The notes beneath the pieces were generated by a model. The model had not been told where the DNA came from and did not search any database. It worked only from the letters and a program-made list of their open reading frames with translations. The position numbers were made by a program, and so were the translations under genes. This document shows positions 24,825-32,889 of a stretch of DNA of 60,466 bases, piece by piece. Source of the DNA: Olavius sp. associated proteobacterium Delta 1 (GTDB taxonomy: Bacteria; Desulfobacterota; Desulfobacteria; Desulfobacterales; JAFDCJ01); contig CACVKW010000672.1 in NCBI GenBank assembly GCA_902749685.1, positions 1 through 60,466 of the forward strand. Reading direction: 5' to 3'. Positions within the stretch are counted from its first letter, which is position 1. Each line of letters starts with the position of its first letter.

Positions 24825-26276
24825 ATGCCAATGATGACCGCCGAACAATATGAAAAAGGTCTCAGGAAGTTAAATCTGGTCGTCTATATGTTTGGAAAGC
24901 AATTGGATAATGTGGTGGATGATCCCATCATCCGGCCCTCCATGCAGGCCGTGGCCAAAACTTACGACATGGCGCACCGTCCCGAACATGAAGACCTTAT
25001 GACCGCCACATCGCATATCACCGGGAACAAAATAAACCGCTTTACCCACATCCATCAAAGCGTCGAGGATCTGGTCAAAAAAAGCAAAATGGGCCGACTG
25101 CTGGGGCGGGAAACCGGATGCTGCTTTCAACGCTGTGTGGGGATGGATGCCCTGAACGTATTGTCCATTGTCACCTATAACATGGACCAAAAGTTGGGCA
25201 CCGATTACAATCAGCGTTTCTTGAAGTATCTCGAATATGTCCAGGAAAGCGATTTTACCTGCGACGGCGCCATGACCGACCCCAAGGGAGACCGCAGCCT
25301 GCCCCCGCATAAACAGCCTGATCCGGACCATTATCTGCATGTCGTCGAAGAACGAGACGAGGGCATTGTGGTGCGGGGCGCCAAGGCCCATCAAACCGGG
25401 GCCGTCAACTCCCATGAAATCATCGTCATGCCGACCATTGCCATGCGGCAAGAAGACCGGGATTATGCGGTATCGTTTGCCCTGCCGGCCGATGCCGAAG
25501 GAATCGTATATATCATGGGGCGCCAGTCCTGCGACACGCGCAAGCTTGAAGCAGGCCTGCTGGACCGCGGCAACATCTTTTTCGGCGGACACGAAGCCCT
25601 GGTGGTTTTCGACGATGTCTTTGTCCCCTGGGACCGCGTGTTCATGTACAAGGAATTTGAATTTGTGGGGCAGCTGGTTGAAAAATTTGCCGCCTTCCAC
25701 CGGCAAAGTTATGCCTGTAAGGTCGGCGTGGGTGACGTGCTGATCGGTGCCTCCCAAACTGCCGCCGAATATAACAATGTTGCCGGAGCCTCGCATATTA
25801 AAGACAAAATCATTGAAATGAACCACCTGAACGAGACCCTGTATTGCGGTTGCATTGCCTGTGCGTCGGAAGGTTTTAAGGAAGATTGCGGGACATATTC
25901 CGTGAATTCACTTTTGGCCAATATCCACAAACAAAATGTGACACGGTTTCCCTATGATATTTCCCGCCTCGCTCAGGATATCGCCGGCGGATTGATGGTG
26001 ACCCTGCCTTCCGAGCAGGACCTGATATCACCGGAAACCGGCAAATGGCTCGAAAAATATTATACGGCCGGCTGTGACGTGCCGGCCATAAACCGCATGC
26101 GGATCTTAAGATTAATTGAAAACATGACCCTGGGAACCGCGGCTGTCGGCTATTTGACCGAATCCATGCACGGTGCCGGATCACCCCAGGCGCAGCGAAT
26201 TATGATATCCAGGCTGATCAACATGGCGGAAAAGAAACGGGCGGCCAAGAAGTTGTGCGGAATTGATGAAGAATAG
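24825..26276 (+). CDS. 4-hydroxybutyryl-CoA dehydratase-like flavoprotein (AbfD/HpaB family)
   Basis: A 483-residue protein, close to the 490 of clostridial AbfD. The [4Fe-4S] ligand set can be seen: Cys100 and Cys104 in GRETGCCFQRCVG, and His292 and Cys298 in FHRQSYACKVG. The Clostridium aminobutyricum enzyme uses Cys99, Cys103, His292 and Cys299, so the positions agree within one residue. This favours a radical dehydratase over an HpaB-type monooxygenase, which lacks these ligands. It would turn 4-hydroxybutyryl-CoA or a related acyl-CoA into an enoyl-CoA, feeding beta-oxidation. The start is ATG 24825 with GGAG upstream; an earlier ATG at 24762 has no ribosome site. A small Cys-rich gene follows 73 nt later. 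Confidence 0.85.
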   Translation: MPMMTAEQYEKGLRKLNLVVYMFGKQLDNVVDDPIIRPSMQAVAKTYDMAHRPEHEDLMTATSHITGNKINRFTHIHQSVEDLVKKSKMGRLLGRETGCCFQRCVGMDALNVLSIVTYNMDQKLGTDYNQRFLKYLEYVQESDFTCDGAMTDPKGDRSLPPHKQPDPDHYLHVVEERDEGIVVRGAKAHQTGAVNSHEIIVMPTIAMRQEDRDYAVSFALPADAEGIVYIMGRQSCDTRKLEAGLLDRGNIFFGGHEALVVFDDVFVPWDRVFMYKEFEFVGQLVEKFAAFHRQSYACKVGVGDVLIGASQTAAEYNNVAGASHIKDKIIEMNHLNETLYCGCIACASEGFKEDCGTYSVNSLLANIHKQNVTRFPYDISRLAQDIAGGLMVTLPSEQDLISPETGKWLEKYYTAGCDVPAINRMRILRLIENMTLGTAAVGYLTESMHGAGSPQAQRIMISRLINMAEKKRAAKKLCGIDEE

Positions 26277-26349
26277 AAAAAGTTTATTGAGTTAATTGCG
26301 TTGATTGAGTTGATTGAGTTTGGTTGGAATTCTATCGATTGAAAAAATA

Positions 26350-26622
26350 ATGCTTAAGGTAGCGATTAAATACTGTGGCGGGTGCAATCCCGGCTATGAC
26401 CGGGTTGCGCTGGCGGATTACATTAAGAAAAGTCTCCATGGGAGAGTTGATTTTGTATCCCCGGATAACGAAGAGATTGATCTGGTTCTGGCAGTAGAAG
26501 GATGCAAGACTTGCTGCGCCGATTTAAGTGCTTTTGAAGGCAAGCAAATTCGTTTCATCTCTCAAATCGAAGACGCCGGAAAATTCCTGCAGAAATTTTT
26601 TAGCCAACGACCACCCGCCTAG
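26350..26622 (+). CDS. Small Cys-rich protein of unknown function
   Basis: A 90-residue protein starting MLKVAIKYCGGCNPGYDR. Two cysteine pairs stand out: CGGC at residues 9-12, and CKTCC in EGCKTCCADL. No family is recognised with confidence. A C-x2-C pair near the N terminus on a small alpha/beta scaffold would suit metal or cluster binding or thiol exchange. It follows the AbfD-like gene in the same direction, so it may serve that enzyme, for instance in cluster handling. ATG 26350 is chosen because sequence similar to the core begins there; the ribosome site is weak. Its stop codon lies in the loop of the hairpin at 26611-26629. Confidence 0.7.
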   Translation: MLKVAIKYCGGCNPGYDRVALADYIKKSLHGRVDFVSPDNEEIDLVLAVEGCKTCCADLSAFEGKQIRFISQIEDAGKFLQKFFSQRPPA

Positions 26623-26716
26623 CGGGTGGCTTGGATTTTCGGCCAGAGGCCGAAAAGACAAAAGCACGTCAGTGCTTGGTACGTTGAATTTGCAACCGGG
26701 TGCAAAGCTCCCGGTT
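26611..26716 (+). terminator. Four consecutive hairpins between convergent genes
   Basis: CCACCCGC/GCGGGTGG (26611-26629, loop CTA), TTTTCGGCC/GGCCGAAAA (26636-26656, loop AGA), AAGCAC/GTGCTT (26662-26677) and AACCGGG/CCCGGTT (26694-26716) follow one another within 106 nt. The second is flanked by T and A tracts and could terminate transcription from either side, so a bidirectional terminator is the simplest reading. The rest of 26623-26784 has no gene. Confidence 0.55.
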
Positions 26717-26784
26717 TGTATGGCAAGAATCAACAAGTGCCACCTAAATAATATACATTCTTTGGTTCTTCACCTAAACCGGAC

Positions 26785-27699
26785 TCAAGCCAGGGGCGGC
26801 GGTGGCGGTGGCAGTTCTCCACGTTCAAGCGCTTCCCGGGCGGCCTTTACCGGGATACCTGCCTCGCAAGGCACACTCACCTGGCACAACCCACAGCCAT
26901 AACCCTCGAATTTATAAGTCTTCTTCACATACTCCCTGGAGCGAGCCAAATGCTGCCGACACTTCTCTTTGTCGTGGCCGGTCTCGGTAATTGCTCGGAC
27001 CGGACAGCGATCAATACAATTGCCACAGGTTCCATTAGCGAAAAAAAGGCAATAGGCCCGATGGTCGGAATACGGACGGGGAGTCGGCTCAATTGATAAC
27101 TTGGCAACTACCGATCCCACCCGCATGGCTTTGCCCCTTGCCGTGATGAGCCCGTCACACAGACCGAAAGTTCCCAGGCCGGCTGCGTAAGCGGCATGAC
27201 GTTCAGACCAGGAAGATGCATAGGAAAAACGCTCAGAGTTGACAATGGTCCAGTTGGATACCAGCATTGGAGCGATGGCAGCATGGCCGGCCTCTTGAAG
27301 GCTTTTGGTCACGTGCTGCCGTATGGCTGCATTGAACTTCTCACCATAGACCCTGATCCGGGCCCATTCTTCGGCTGGATACTTTTTGGCCTTGCGGTTG
27401 GCCTTACGGACCATCTCCCGCTGGGGCAATACCCATGAAACGACAGTTAGTTCTTCAGGGCCGGCTGATTCCCCGGGGCAGTGCTGACTGAAGACTTCCC
27501 AGGGGGTCCAGTGGAAGGCCCCAACATATTCTTTGTACTGCTGCCAAATCTGGTCCGCACCGGAGGCGAATCCAACCAGGGCATCATCCCATGCCGGCTC
27601 CTCAGTTTCATTTTTCATGGTGTTTTCGGGTGAAGTGGTGATGAAATTCCGGATCAATCCTTTTATCCAGTCCCCTGAAATATTGACGCTGTTTTCCAT
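26785..27699 (-). CDS. QueG-like double-cluster iron-sulfur protein
   Basis: A 304-residue protein of the epoxyqueuosine-reductase-like group. The N-terminal 200 residues match the catalytic and cobalamin-associated region of that group only loosely (SERHAAYAAGLGTFGL, 165-180, is the most typical part). The C-terminal part binds clusters: Cys225/228/232 in CGNCIDRCP, Cys247, and Cys269/272/278 in CGLCQVSVPCE. A true QueG role in tRNA modification is doubtful because the spacing departs from C-x2-C-x2-C-x3-CP. The C-terminal tail is an odd run of six prolines encoded by GGCGGTGGCGGTGG-type sequence. Position beside the AbfD pair suggests a catabolic redox role, but the gene is convergent to them. 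Confidence 0.75.
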   Translation of the reverse strand: MENSVNISGDWIKGLIRNFITTSPENTMKNETEEPAWDDALVGFASGADQIWQQYKEYVGAFHWTPWEVFSQHCPGESAGPEELTVVSWVLPQREMVRKANRKAKKYPAEEWARIRVYGEKFNAAIRQHVTKSLQEAGHAAIAPMLVSNWTIVNSERFSYASSWSERHAAYAAGLGTFGLCDGLITARGKAMRVGSVVAKLSIEPTPRPYSDHRAYCLFFANGTCGNCIDRCPVRAITETGHDKEKCRQHLARSREYVKKTYKFEGYGCGLCQVSVPCEAGIPVKAAREALERGELPPPPPPLA

Positions 27700-27799
27700 T
27701 ATAATTCTCCTCTGCGTTGTGGAATCGGCCCCTCAAAGTAACTTTGTATATAAAAAAAGGTAAAAATTTCCGATGAACCGCTGAAACCTTGAGCCTCAC

Positions 27800-29350
27800 T
27801 TAAAATACCATCTCAATCAAATGCGGCCCCTCTTCTTTCAGTGCCCTTTTTAATTCTCTCGTCAGGGTTTCACAACTGTCTACGGCAATCCCCGGAACCC
27901 CCATCCCGTTGCTGATCTGGACCCAGTCGATTGCCGGATTTCCAAGGTCGGTTAATGATTGGGCATACGGACCGGGTGTTTCGATTTCAGCCCGGGCAAA
28001 TTCAATCTTCAAAATATTATAACTACGATTGGAACAAATCAGTGTGGTAACGTCTAATGATTCTCGTGCCTGCATCCAGAGTGCCTGCAATGTATACATC
28101 GCACTGCCGTCGGCCTGAAAATTGATGACCGGCCGCTGGGGGCATGCAATGGCGGCGCCAACAGCACAGGGCATTCCGTAGCCGATGGCGCCTCCGGGCA
28201 GGGCCATCATGGTATGGGGAGGCGCACTCACGGCGAGCGGAAGATATGCACCACCGGAGGTTATCGACTCGTTAACAATTATCGCATGCTCGGGCTGCAG
28301 GGCCGCCAGGATGATGCCGGCATTATTGGCCGTCAACTTACCCGTCGGAATTTCAGGTATTTCAATCTTCGAAGAGCCGGCATCGGGCGCAGTGATCTTG
28401 CCGGGCGCATCCAGCGCGTCGGCCAGGTCCATCAGGGCTTGCGGCAGGCTTTTATTGTTCGATTTTATATGACAGATATGTTGGGTGTCGTTGAGCAGTC
28501 GACTGGGATACCCTTGCCAACCAAAAAATGTCACCGGTTCTCCCGTGCCCACTAACACGATAACCTGGTAGCCGGACAACAGCTCCAATGCCTGCCGCGG
28601 AAAATACGGTATGACTTCCGTCGGGGGAATCCCTGTCCCCCTTTCGATGCGGGCCGGGGCGCGTTCCGATAGAAGATCACAGCCGGTCCTGGCTTTTATT
28701 CTGGCGGCGGCCATCAAGCCCTCTTTTCTCAAGGCTCGCCCGCCGAGGATCAGGGCAGATTTCTGTTCGGTGTGCAGCATTTCAGCAGCCTGGATGATGG
28801 AATCCTTATCAATGGAAGCATTTGAAAATTTTGGTTGGTGAATTTTTGGGTCGGCGCATTCAGACCATTGGATATCACTGGGTACGATCAGTGATACAAC
28901 CTGGCCCTCCGACGCAGCAGCAATGGCATCAGCGGTATCCTGTGATATAGTTTCGGTGGTTGAACAGGTGCGCTGCCATCCGGAAACCGGGTCTGCCAGC
29001 GCTGCAATATCCATTGTCAGCGGTGCATTGGCCGCCCGGTGCCAGGTTGCGTGTTCGCCGATCACATTTAAAACCGGGGTTCCGCCCCGCCGGGCATTGT
29101 GCAGGTTGGCAATGCCGTTGCCCAACCCGGGTCCCAGATGAAGCAGCGTCATGGCAGGCTTGTCGGTCATTCGCCCATAGCCGTCGGCAGCCCCGGTACA
29201 GCAGCCTTCAAAAAGGCCCAGATAGGGTCTTATTCCCGGTATTGAATCAAATGCGCAGACCAGCGGCATTTCAGTGGTACCGGGATTGGTAAAACAGACT
29301 TCGATTCCGGCGTTAACGGCTGTTTTAATCAGTATTTCAGCTCCAATCAT
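27800..29350 (-). CDS. ThDP-dependent enzyme, acetolactate-synthase-like
   Basis: A 516-residue member of the IlvB/benzoylformate-decarboxylase superfamily. Glu48 in YLGLFEGCCTGAADGYGRM is the cofactor-activating glutamate. The ThDP/Mg motif is FQADGSAMYTLQAL with an Asn about 28 residues on (ICSNRSYNIL). There is no FAD-binding signature that I can recognise, so a decarboxylase or C-C lyase/ligase is as likely as acetolactate synthesis. AAAGGGA precedes the ATG. It is the last gene of the long minus-strand catabolic block, which would fit processing of a 2-oxo acid or acyl intermediate, but no branched-chain amino-acid genes accompany it. Confidence 0.82.
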   Translation of the reverse strand: MIGAEILIKTAVNAGIEVCFTNPGTTEMPLVCAFDSIPGIRPYLGLFEGCCTGAADGYGRMTDKPAMTLLHLGPGLGNGIANLHNARRGGTPVLNVIGEHATWHRAANAPLTMDIAALADPVSGWQRTCSTTETISQDTADAIAAASEGQVVSLIVPSDIQWSECADPKIHQPKFSNASIDKDSIIQAAEMLHTEQKSALILGGRALRKEGLMAAARIKARTGCDLLSERAPARIERGTGIPPTEVIPYFPRQALELLSGYQVIVLVGTGEPVTFFGWQGYPSRLLNDTQHICHIKSNNKSLPQALMDLADALDAPGKITAPDAGSSKIEIPEIPTGKLTANNAGIILAALQPEHAIIVNESITSGGAYLPLAVSAPPHTMMALPGGAIGYGMPCAVGAAIACPQRPVINFQADGSAMYTLQALWMQARESLDVTTLICSNRSYNILKIEFARAEIETPGPYAQSLTDLGNPAIDWVQISNGMGVPGIAVDSCETLTRELKRALKEEGPHLIEMVF

Positions 29351-29421
29351 AATTGTCCCTTTCTACCGGTTCAAATTGATTTTCAACTGTCTCGATGATT
29401 TATATTTGAAAAAGTAATCTG

Positions 29422-29563
29422 ATAAAATTCCAAAACACAAATCACAAATTACAAATAAATTACAATGACCTAAATTCAAAATATCAAACCGGTTTTGGTC
29501 ATTGGATATTGGAATTTGGAATTTATTTGTTACTTGATGCTTGAAATTTGTGATTTTTCACTA
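29422..29563. repeat. AT-rich word-repeat palindrome, CACAAATTACAAAT family
   Basis: The left half (ACACAAATCACAAATTACAA and onward) and right half (ATTTGTTACTTG, GAAATTTGTGATTTTT) are near-complementary about a centre at CAAACCGGTTTTG (29486-29498), giving a cruciform-like element of about 140 nt. A second member occupies 52960-53165 with a longer spacer. It fills the whole gap between the genes at 27800 and 29569. Confidence 0.7.
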
Positions 29564-29568
29564 TCTCA

Positions 29569-31668
29569 TTACTCCCCTATTTTATCTACAATTATCGTCG
29601 CATCCACCGCAATCGGCCTCCCCTCATGAACGATCAGAGGGTTAATATCAATTTCTTTAATTTGTTCAAAGGCTACTGCCAGATCGCCGAGCCGCACGAG
29701 GATATCTGCCAGTGCCTCCCGATCAACGGCCGTGAAACCGCGAAAACCATTTAACAGTTTTTGGGTTTTTAAGCGAGCAATTAAAGCCCGGGCTTCGGAT
29801 TTGTTTAGTGGTGCTGCGGCAAAAACACTGTCGGCCATGACTTCAGCCAGAATGCCTCCGAAACCGCACATGACACAAGGACCGAATTGGGGATCCCGGA
29901 TCAATCCTGCAATGAGTTCCGGATCGCCTTGAATTTGCTTTTGTATTAAGACGGATCCGTTGTTCGACACCTTTTGGTGCAATTGATTGAAAGCACTCCC
30001 GGCTTCCTCTGCAGAGGATATTCCGGTGCGCACCAGGCCTAATTCGGTTTTGTGTATTTCTGCCGGCAATAGTCCTTTTAAAACCACCGGAAAGCCGAAT
30101 TCGTCGGCGATCTTATTTGCTTCACCCGCTGAAGATATAATTTTTTCTTCAACCACAGGTATGTTGCACAAAGATAGAATTTGCTTGGAATTGAATTCAT
30201 CAAGGGTGCCGGTTTCGACTGTCAGCATTTTTTCCAACCGATCTTTGATGGAAGTCGATTCGGTAAAAGGCATCTCCCTCGAACCGGGGTCCGGTAATGC
30301 TTCTCTTGATAACACCGCCGCCATACATTCCACAGCCCGATACAACTCACCAAAAACGGGAAGCTTCAATTCTCTGGCATCCATCTGGAATTGATGTGCT
30401 TCAGATCGTTTTCCCATTAACCAGCCGAACAAGGGTTTGCCGCTTTGCCTGGCCATCTCGACCAGATTGGACATATCCATCCGGGAAGCCGGTCCGCCGA
30501 CAAAACTGTGAAATAGAATTGCATCCACGTTGGGCTCAGCAAAAACGGCCTGAAATGCAGCGCTATAGGCTTTCTTGCGCCCGTGGAGTTCAACTGCCGG
30601 CCAAAGATCAACAGGATTTGAAACCGGCATCCATCCCGGATAAATTTTTTTTAATGCGTCAACTGTTGGACCGGCAAGTTCAGCCACCAATAAACCATGC
30701 TGCTCAATAAAATCAGCAGAAACAATCCCGGCGGCCCCGCTCATCGTCAGAATGGCCACCCGCCGGCTGTCTTTGGGTAGGATTTGCGGGTAATCCGCTA
30801 ATGACCGGCACAGATCCATCATTTGTTTAAAATCAAAAGCCTCTATCACCCCAACCTGGGCCAGGGCACCGCTGATCACCGCCCCGTTGCCGGCCAGACT
30901 GGCGGTATGACTCCTGGCCGCTTCGGCCCCTTTGCGGCTCTTCCCGCCCCTGAGCACCACAATTGGTTTTTGCGAACATCGGCAAAGGTTCATAAACCGT
31001 GGCCCGTCCGGTATCGATTCGAGGTAAAGGCCGATTGCGCCGGTATTGGAATCACTAACTAAGTATTCCAGGATGTCACATTCGTTTACATCAGCTTTGT
31101 TTCCGATGGAGCAGACCTTGCTGATGCCCATAATACCATTGCTCATGATATCAATTAAAAATCCGGCGGAGAGCATGCCGCTTTGCACGACCAGGGAGAC
31201 ATTGCCGGAATCCAGGCCCTTTTCCCAGATAGCCGGCAACACAAAGGAAAAAACGAAATCATGCACCGCATCCACTAACCCCATGCAGTTGGGTCCCCAG
31301 ATTCGAATTCCCGTTTCCCGGTGTATCGCTATAATACGGTCTTGTAATTGTTTGCCCTCCTCACCGCTTTCCGCAAATCCGCCGGATTCAATCATTGCGC
31401 CCTTGATTCCGCGTTCGGCGCATTCGCGCAACACCCGGGGAACCAATGGAGCCGGCACAAAAATAATCGCCAGATCCACCGGATCGGGCACATCTAAAAC
31501 GGATGGAAAGCATGGTAATCCATCTATCGCGGGATAGGCAGGATTTACCGCATAAATGCCCCCTTTAAACCCTTTCATTAAATTGCTGAGTATAAAATAG
31601 CCGCCTTTGACAGGATTGGCCGAAGCTCCGATCACTGCGATTCCCCGGGGTTTGAAGAAAAATTCCAT
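29569..31668 (-). CDS. ADP-forming acyl-CoA synthetase-like protein (fused alpha-beta)
   Basis: A 699-residue single-chain member of the NDP-forming acyl-CoA synthetase family. The N terminus is a CoA-binding Rossmann domain (GIAVIGASANPVKGG, 9-23). The succinyl-CoA-synthetase-like region carries the SHTASLAGN segment expected to hold the phosphorylated His, and the last 220 residues form an ATP-grasp domain (EFGFPVVLKGLLPAEIHKTE). Such enzymes couple an acyl-CoA to ATP synthesis with release of the acid, or run in reverse. AGGAAAA precedes the ATG. In this cluster it could recover ATP from a terminal acyl-CoA product. Acetate specificity is not established. Confidence 0.87.
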   Translation of the reverse strand: MEFFFKPRGIAVIGASANPVKGGYFILSNLMKGFKGGIYAVNPAYPAIDGLPCFPSVLDVPDPVDLAIIFVPAPLVPRVLRECAERGIKGAMIESGGFAESGEEGKQLQDRIIAIHRETGIRIWGPNCMGLVDAVHDFVFSFVLPAIWEKGLDSGNVSLVVQSGMLSAGFLIDIMSNGIMGISKVCSIGNKADVNECDILEYLVSDSNTGAIGLYLESIPDGPRFMNLCRCSQKPIVVLRGGKSRKGAEAARSHTASLAGNGAVISGALAQVGVIEAFDFKQMMDLCRSLADYPQILPKDSRRVAILTMSGAAGIVSADFIEQHGLLVAELAGPTVDALKKIYPGWMPVSNPVDLWPAVELHGRKKAYSAAFQAVFAEPNVDAILFHSFVGGPASRMDMSNLVEMARQSGKPLFGWLMGKRSEAHQFQMDARELKLPVFGELYRAVECMAAVLSREALPDPGSREMPFTESTSIKDRLEKMLTVETGTLDEFNSKQILSLCNIPVVEEKIISSAGEANKIADEFGFPVVLKGLLPAEIHKTELGLVRTGISSAEEAGSAFNQLHQKVSNNGSVLIQKQIQGDPELIAGLIRDPQFGPCVMCGFGGILAEVMADSVFAAAPLNKSEARALIARLKTQKLLNGFRGFTAVDREALADILVRLGDLAVAFEQIKEIDINPLIVHEGRPIAVDATIIVDKIGE

Positions 31669-31723
31669 TATATATAGTTTTCCTGTCGACTTCTGGTTAA
31701 AATGGTCAAATTGATATAATTTA

Positions 31724-31802
31724 AAAATCCCCCTCGATCCCCTTTTAAAAAAGGGGGAAGCTTGGTTCTCCCCTTTTTTAAAGGGGAGTTAGAGGGGATT
31801 TC
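31724..31802. repeat. AAATCCCCCTCGATCCCC-type inverted repeat
   Basis: Left arm AAATCCCCCTCGATCCCC with TTTTAAAAAAGGGGGAAG, right arm CTCCCCTTTTTTAAAGGGG with AGTTAGAGGGGATTT. Internal C-run/G-run pairs make nested hairpins. The element separates the CoA-ligase and enoyl-CoA hydratase genes. The word type is familiar to me from intergenic regions of other anaerobes, which is recollection and unverified. Confidence 0.7.
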
Positions 31803-31805
31803 GCA

Positions 31806-32591
31806 TTAATCAAACCGAGAAAAATCCGGTTTCCGCCGCTCAAAAAAAGCAGTAAACGCTTCATCGCATTCGCCGGCATTCAGCCTTTCAGAAAAATGCT
31901 TTCGCTCTTCAGCCATGGTGTCATCAATGTATTGCGAAACGGGCCTTTTAAGCAACGCTTTGGTTATACGGACGGAGGCCGGAGGTTGCTGCACCAGCTT
32001 TTTAGTCTGGATATAAGCCTTTTCGATAAACTCCGCATCCGGATAAACGGCATTGACCAGTCCAATTTCACAGGCTTTTGCTGCCGTTAATGGCTCGCCG
32101 AGCAACAATAACTCAGATGCACATTTGTGTCCGACTAATTTGGGCAACAGGAAACTGGAAGCGGCCTCCGGGCAGAGTCCAAGCGCGACGAAAGGCAATA
32201 TAAAATTCGCGCCTTCTCCCGCATAAACCAGATCACAATGAAGCAGCATGGTCGTCCCCACACCCACGGCCACTCCGCCAACGGCCGCCACGATGGGCTT
32301 TTCCGCCCGGCTGATGGTCGCCAGAAAATTACTGACATCTTTATTATTGCCGTCTTGCCGAAAAGCTTGAAAATCTTTCAGATCATTGCCGGCAGTGAAA
32401 CAATCCGCCGTGCCGTGCAGAAAAACAGCCCGAATGCCGTTGTCATCATCAGCCCGGGCGATCGCATCGGCCATGGCGGCATACATGGCCCTGGTAAGGG
32501 CATTTTTCTTTTCCGGCCGGTTGATTCTTAGGCGAAGAATACGATCACGGATCTCGGTCACAATCTCGGTGCAAGCATTGTCAGACTTCAT
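31806..32591 (-). CDS. Enoyl-CoA hydratase/isomerase family protein
   Basis: A 261-residue crotonase-fold protein. The oxyanion-hole segments FTAGNDLKDFQAF and VAAVGGVAVGVGTTMLLHCD are intact. At the position of the second catalytic glutamate it reads PFVALGLCPEAASSFLLP, which retains Glu in the CPEAA context, typical of the isomerase or PaaG-like branch. Hydration or double-bond isomerisation in beta-oxidation is likely. ATG 32591 is preferred over the ATG three codons earlier because AAGG lies nine bases before it. It is placed between the thiolase and CoA-ligase genes on the same strand. Confidence 0.87.
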   Translation of the reverse strand: MKSDNACTEIVTEIRDRILRLRINRPEKKNALTRAMYAAMADAIARADDDNGIRAVFLHGTADCFTAGNDLKDFQAFRQDGNNKDVSNFLATISRAEKPIVAAVGGVAVGVGTTMLLHCDLVYAGEGANFILPFVALGLCPEAASSFLLPKLVGHKCASELLLLGEPLTAAKACEIGLVNAVYPDAEFIEKAYIQTKKLVQQPPASVRITKALLKRPVSQYIDDTMAEERKHFSERLNAGECDEAFTAFFERRKPDFSRFD

Positions 32592-32889
32592 CTTAACCAT
32601 CCTTATAGTGTAATTATCTAGTGGTTTCAGGTGTTCCGCCGCAGGCGGATCAGCGCCACCACTGGCGTGAAAAGCGACCTGTTTATTCGAAAACGAGACT
32701 TTAGCAACTTTGGGTCTGATAAAAATATAAAAAGCGAATATTGAATAGTGAATATCGAATGTCGAAGGAATGTATTCTACCTATGATCAAAAAGACAGAG
32801 CGCAGCGATTCCACCCTTCGAAATTCTGCGGTTCGATATTCGAAATTCTGCGGTTCGCTGTTTAATTCCAAATTCATTCAATTCCACCT
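32592..32889. repeat. Word-repeat spacer, GAATATTGAATAGTGAATATCG
   Basis: About 300 nt without a gene. Positions 32733-32770 carry GAATATTGAATAG/GAATATCGAATGTCG words. Positions 32816-32868 carry TTCGAAATTCTGCGGTTCG words twice in tandem, which are partly complementary to the first set. Positions 32635-32690 contain nothing recognisable. Confidence 0.6.

Noticed and set aside
24870..25826. Long minus-strand open frame of 318 codons
   Set aside because: It lies entirely antisense to the AbfD-like gene, shows no family motif and has no ribosome site.
26611..26716. Integron attC site
   Set aside because: There are no conserved R' and R'' core sites and no integrase; the structure is four independent hairpins.
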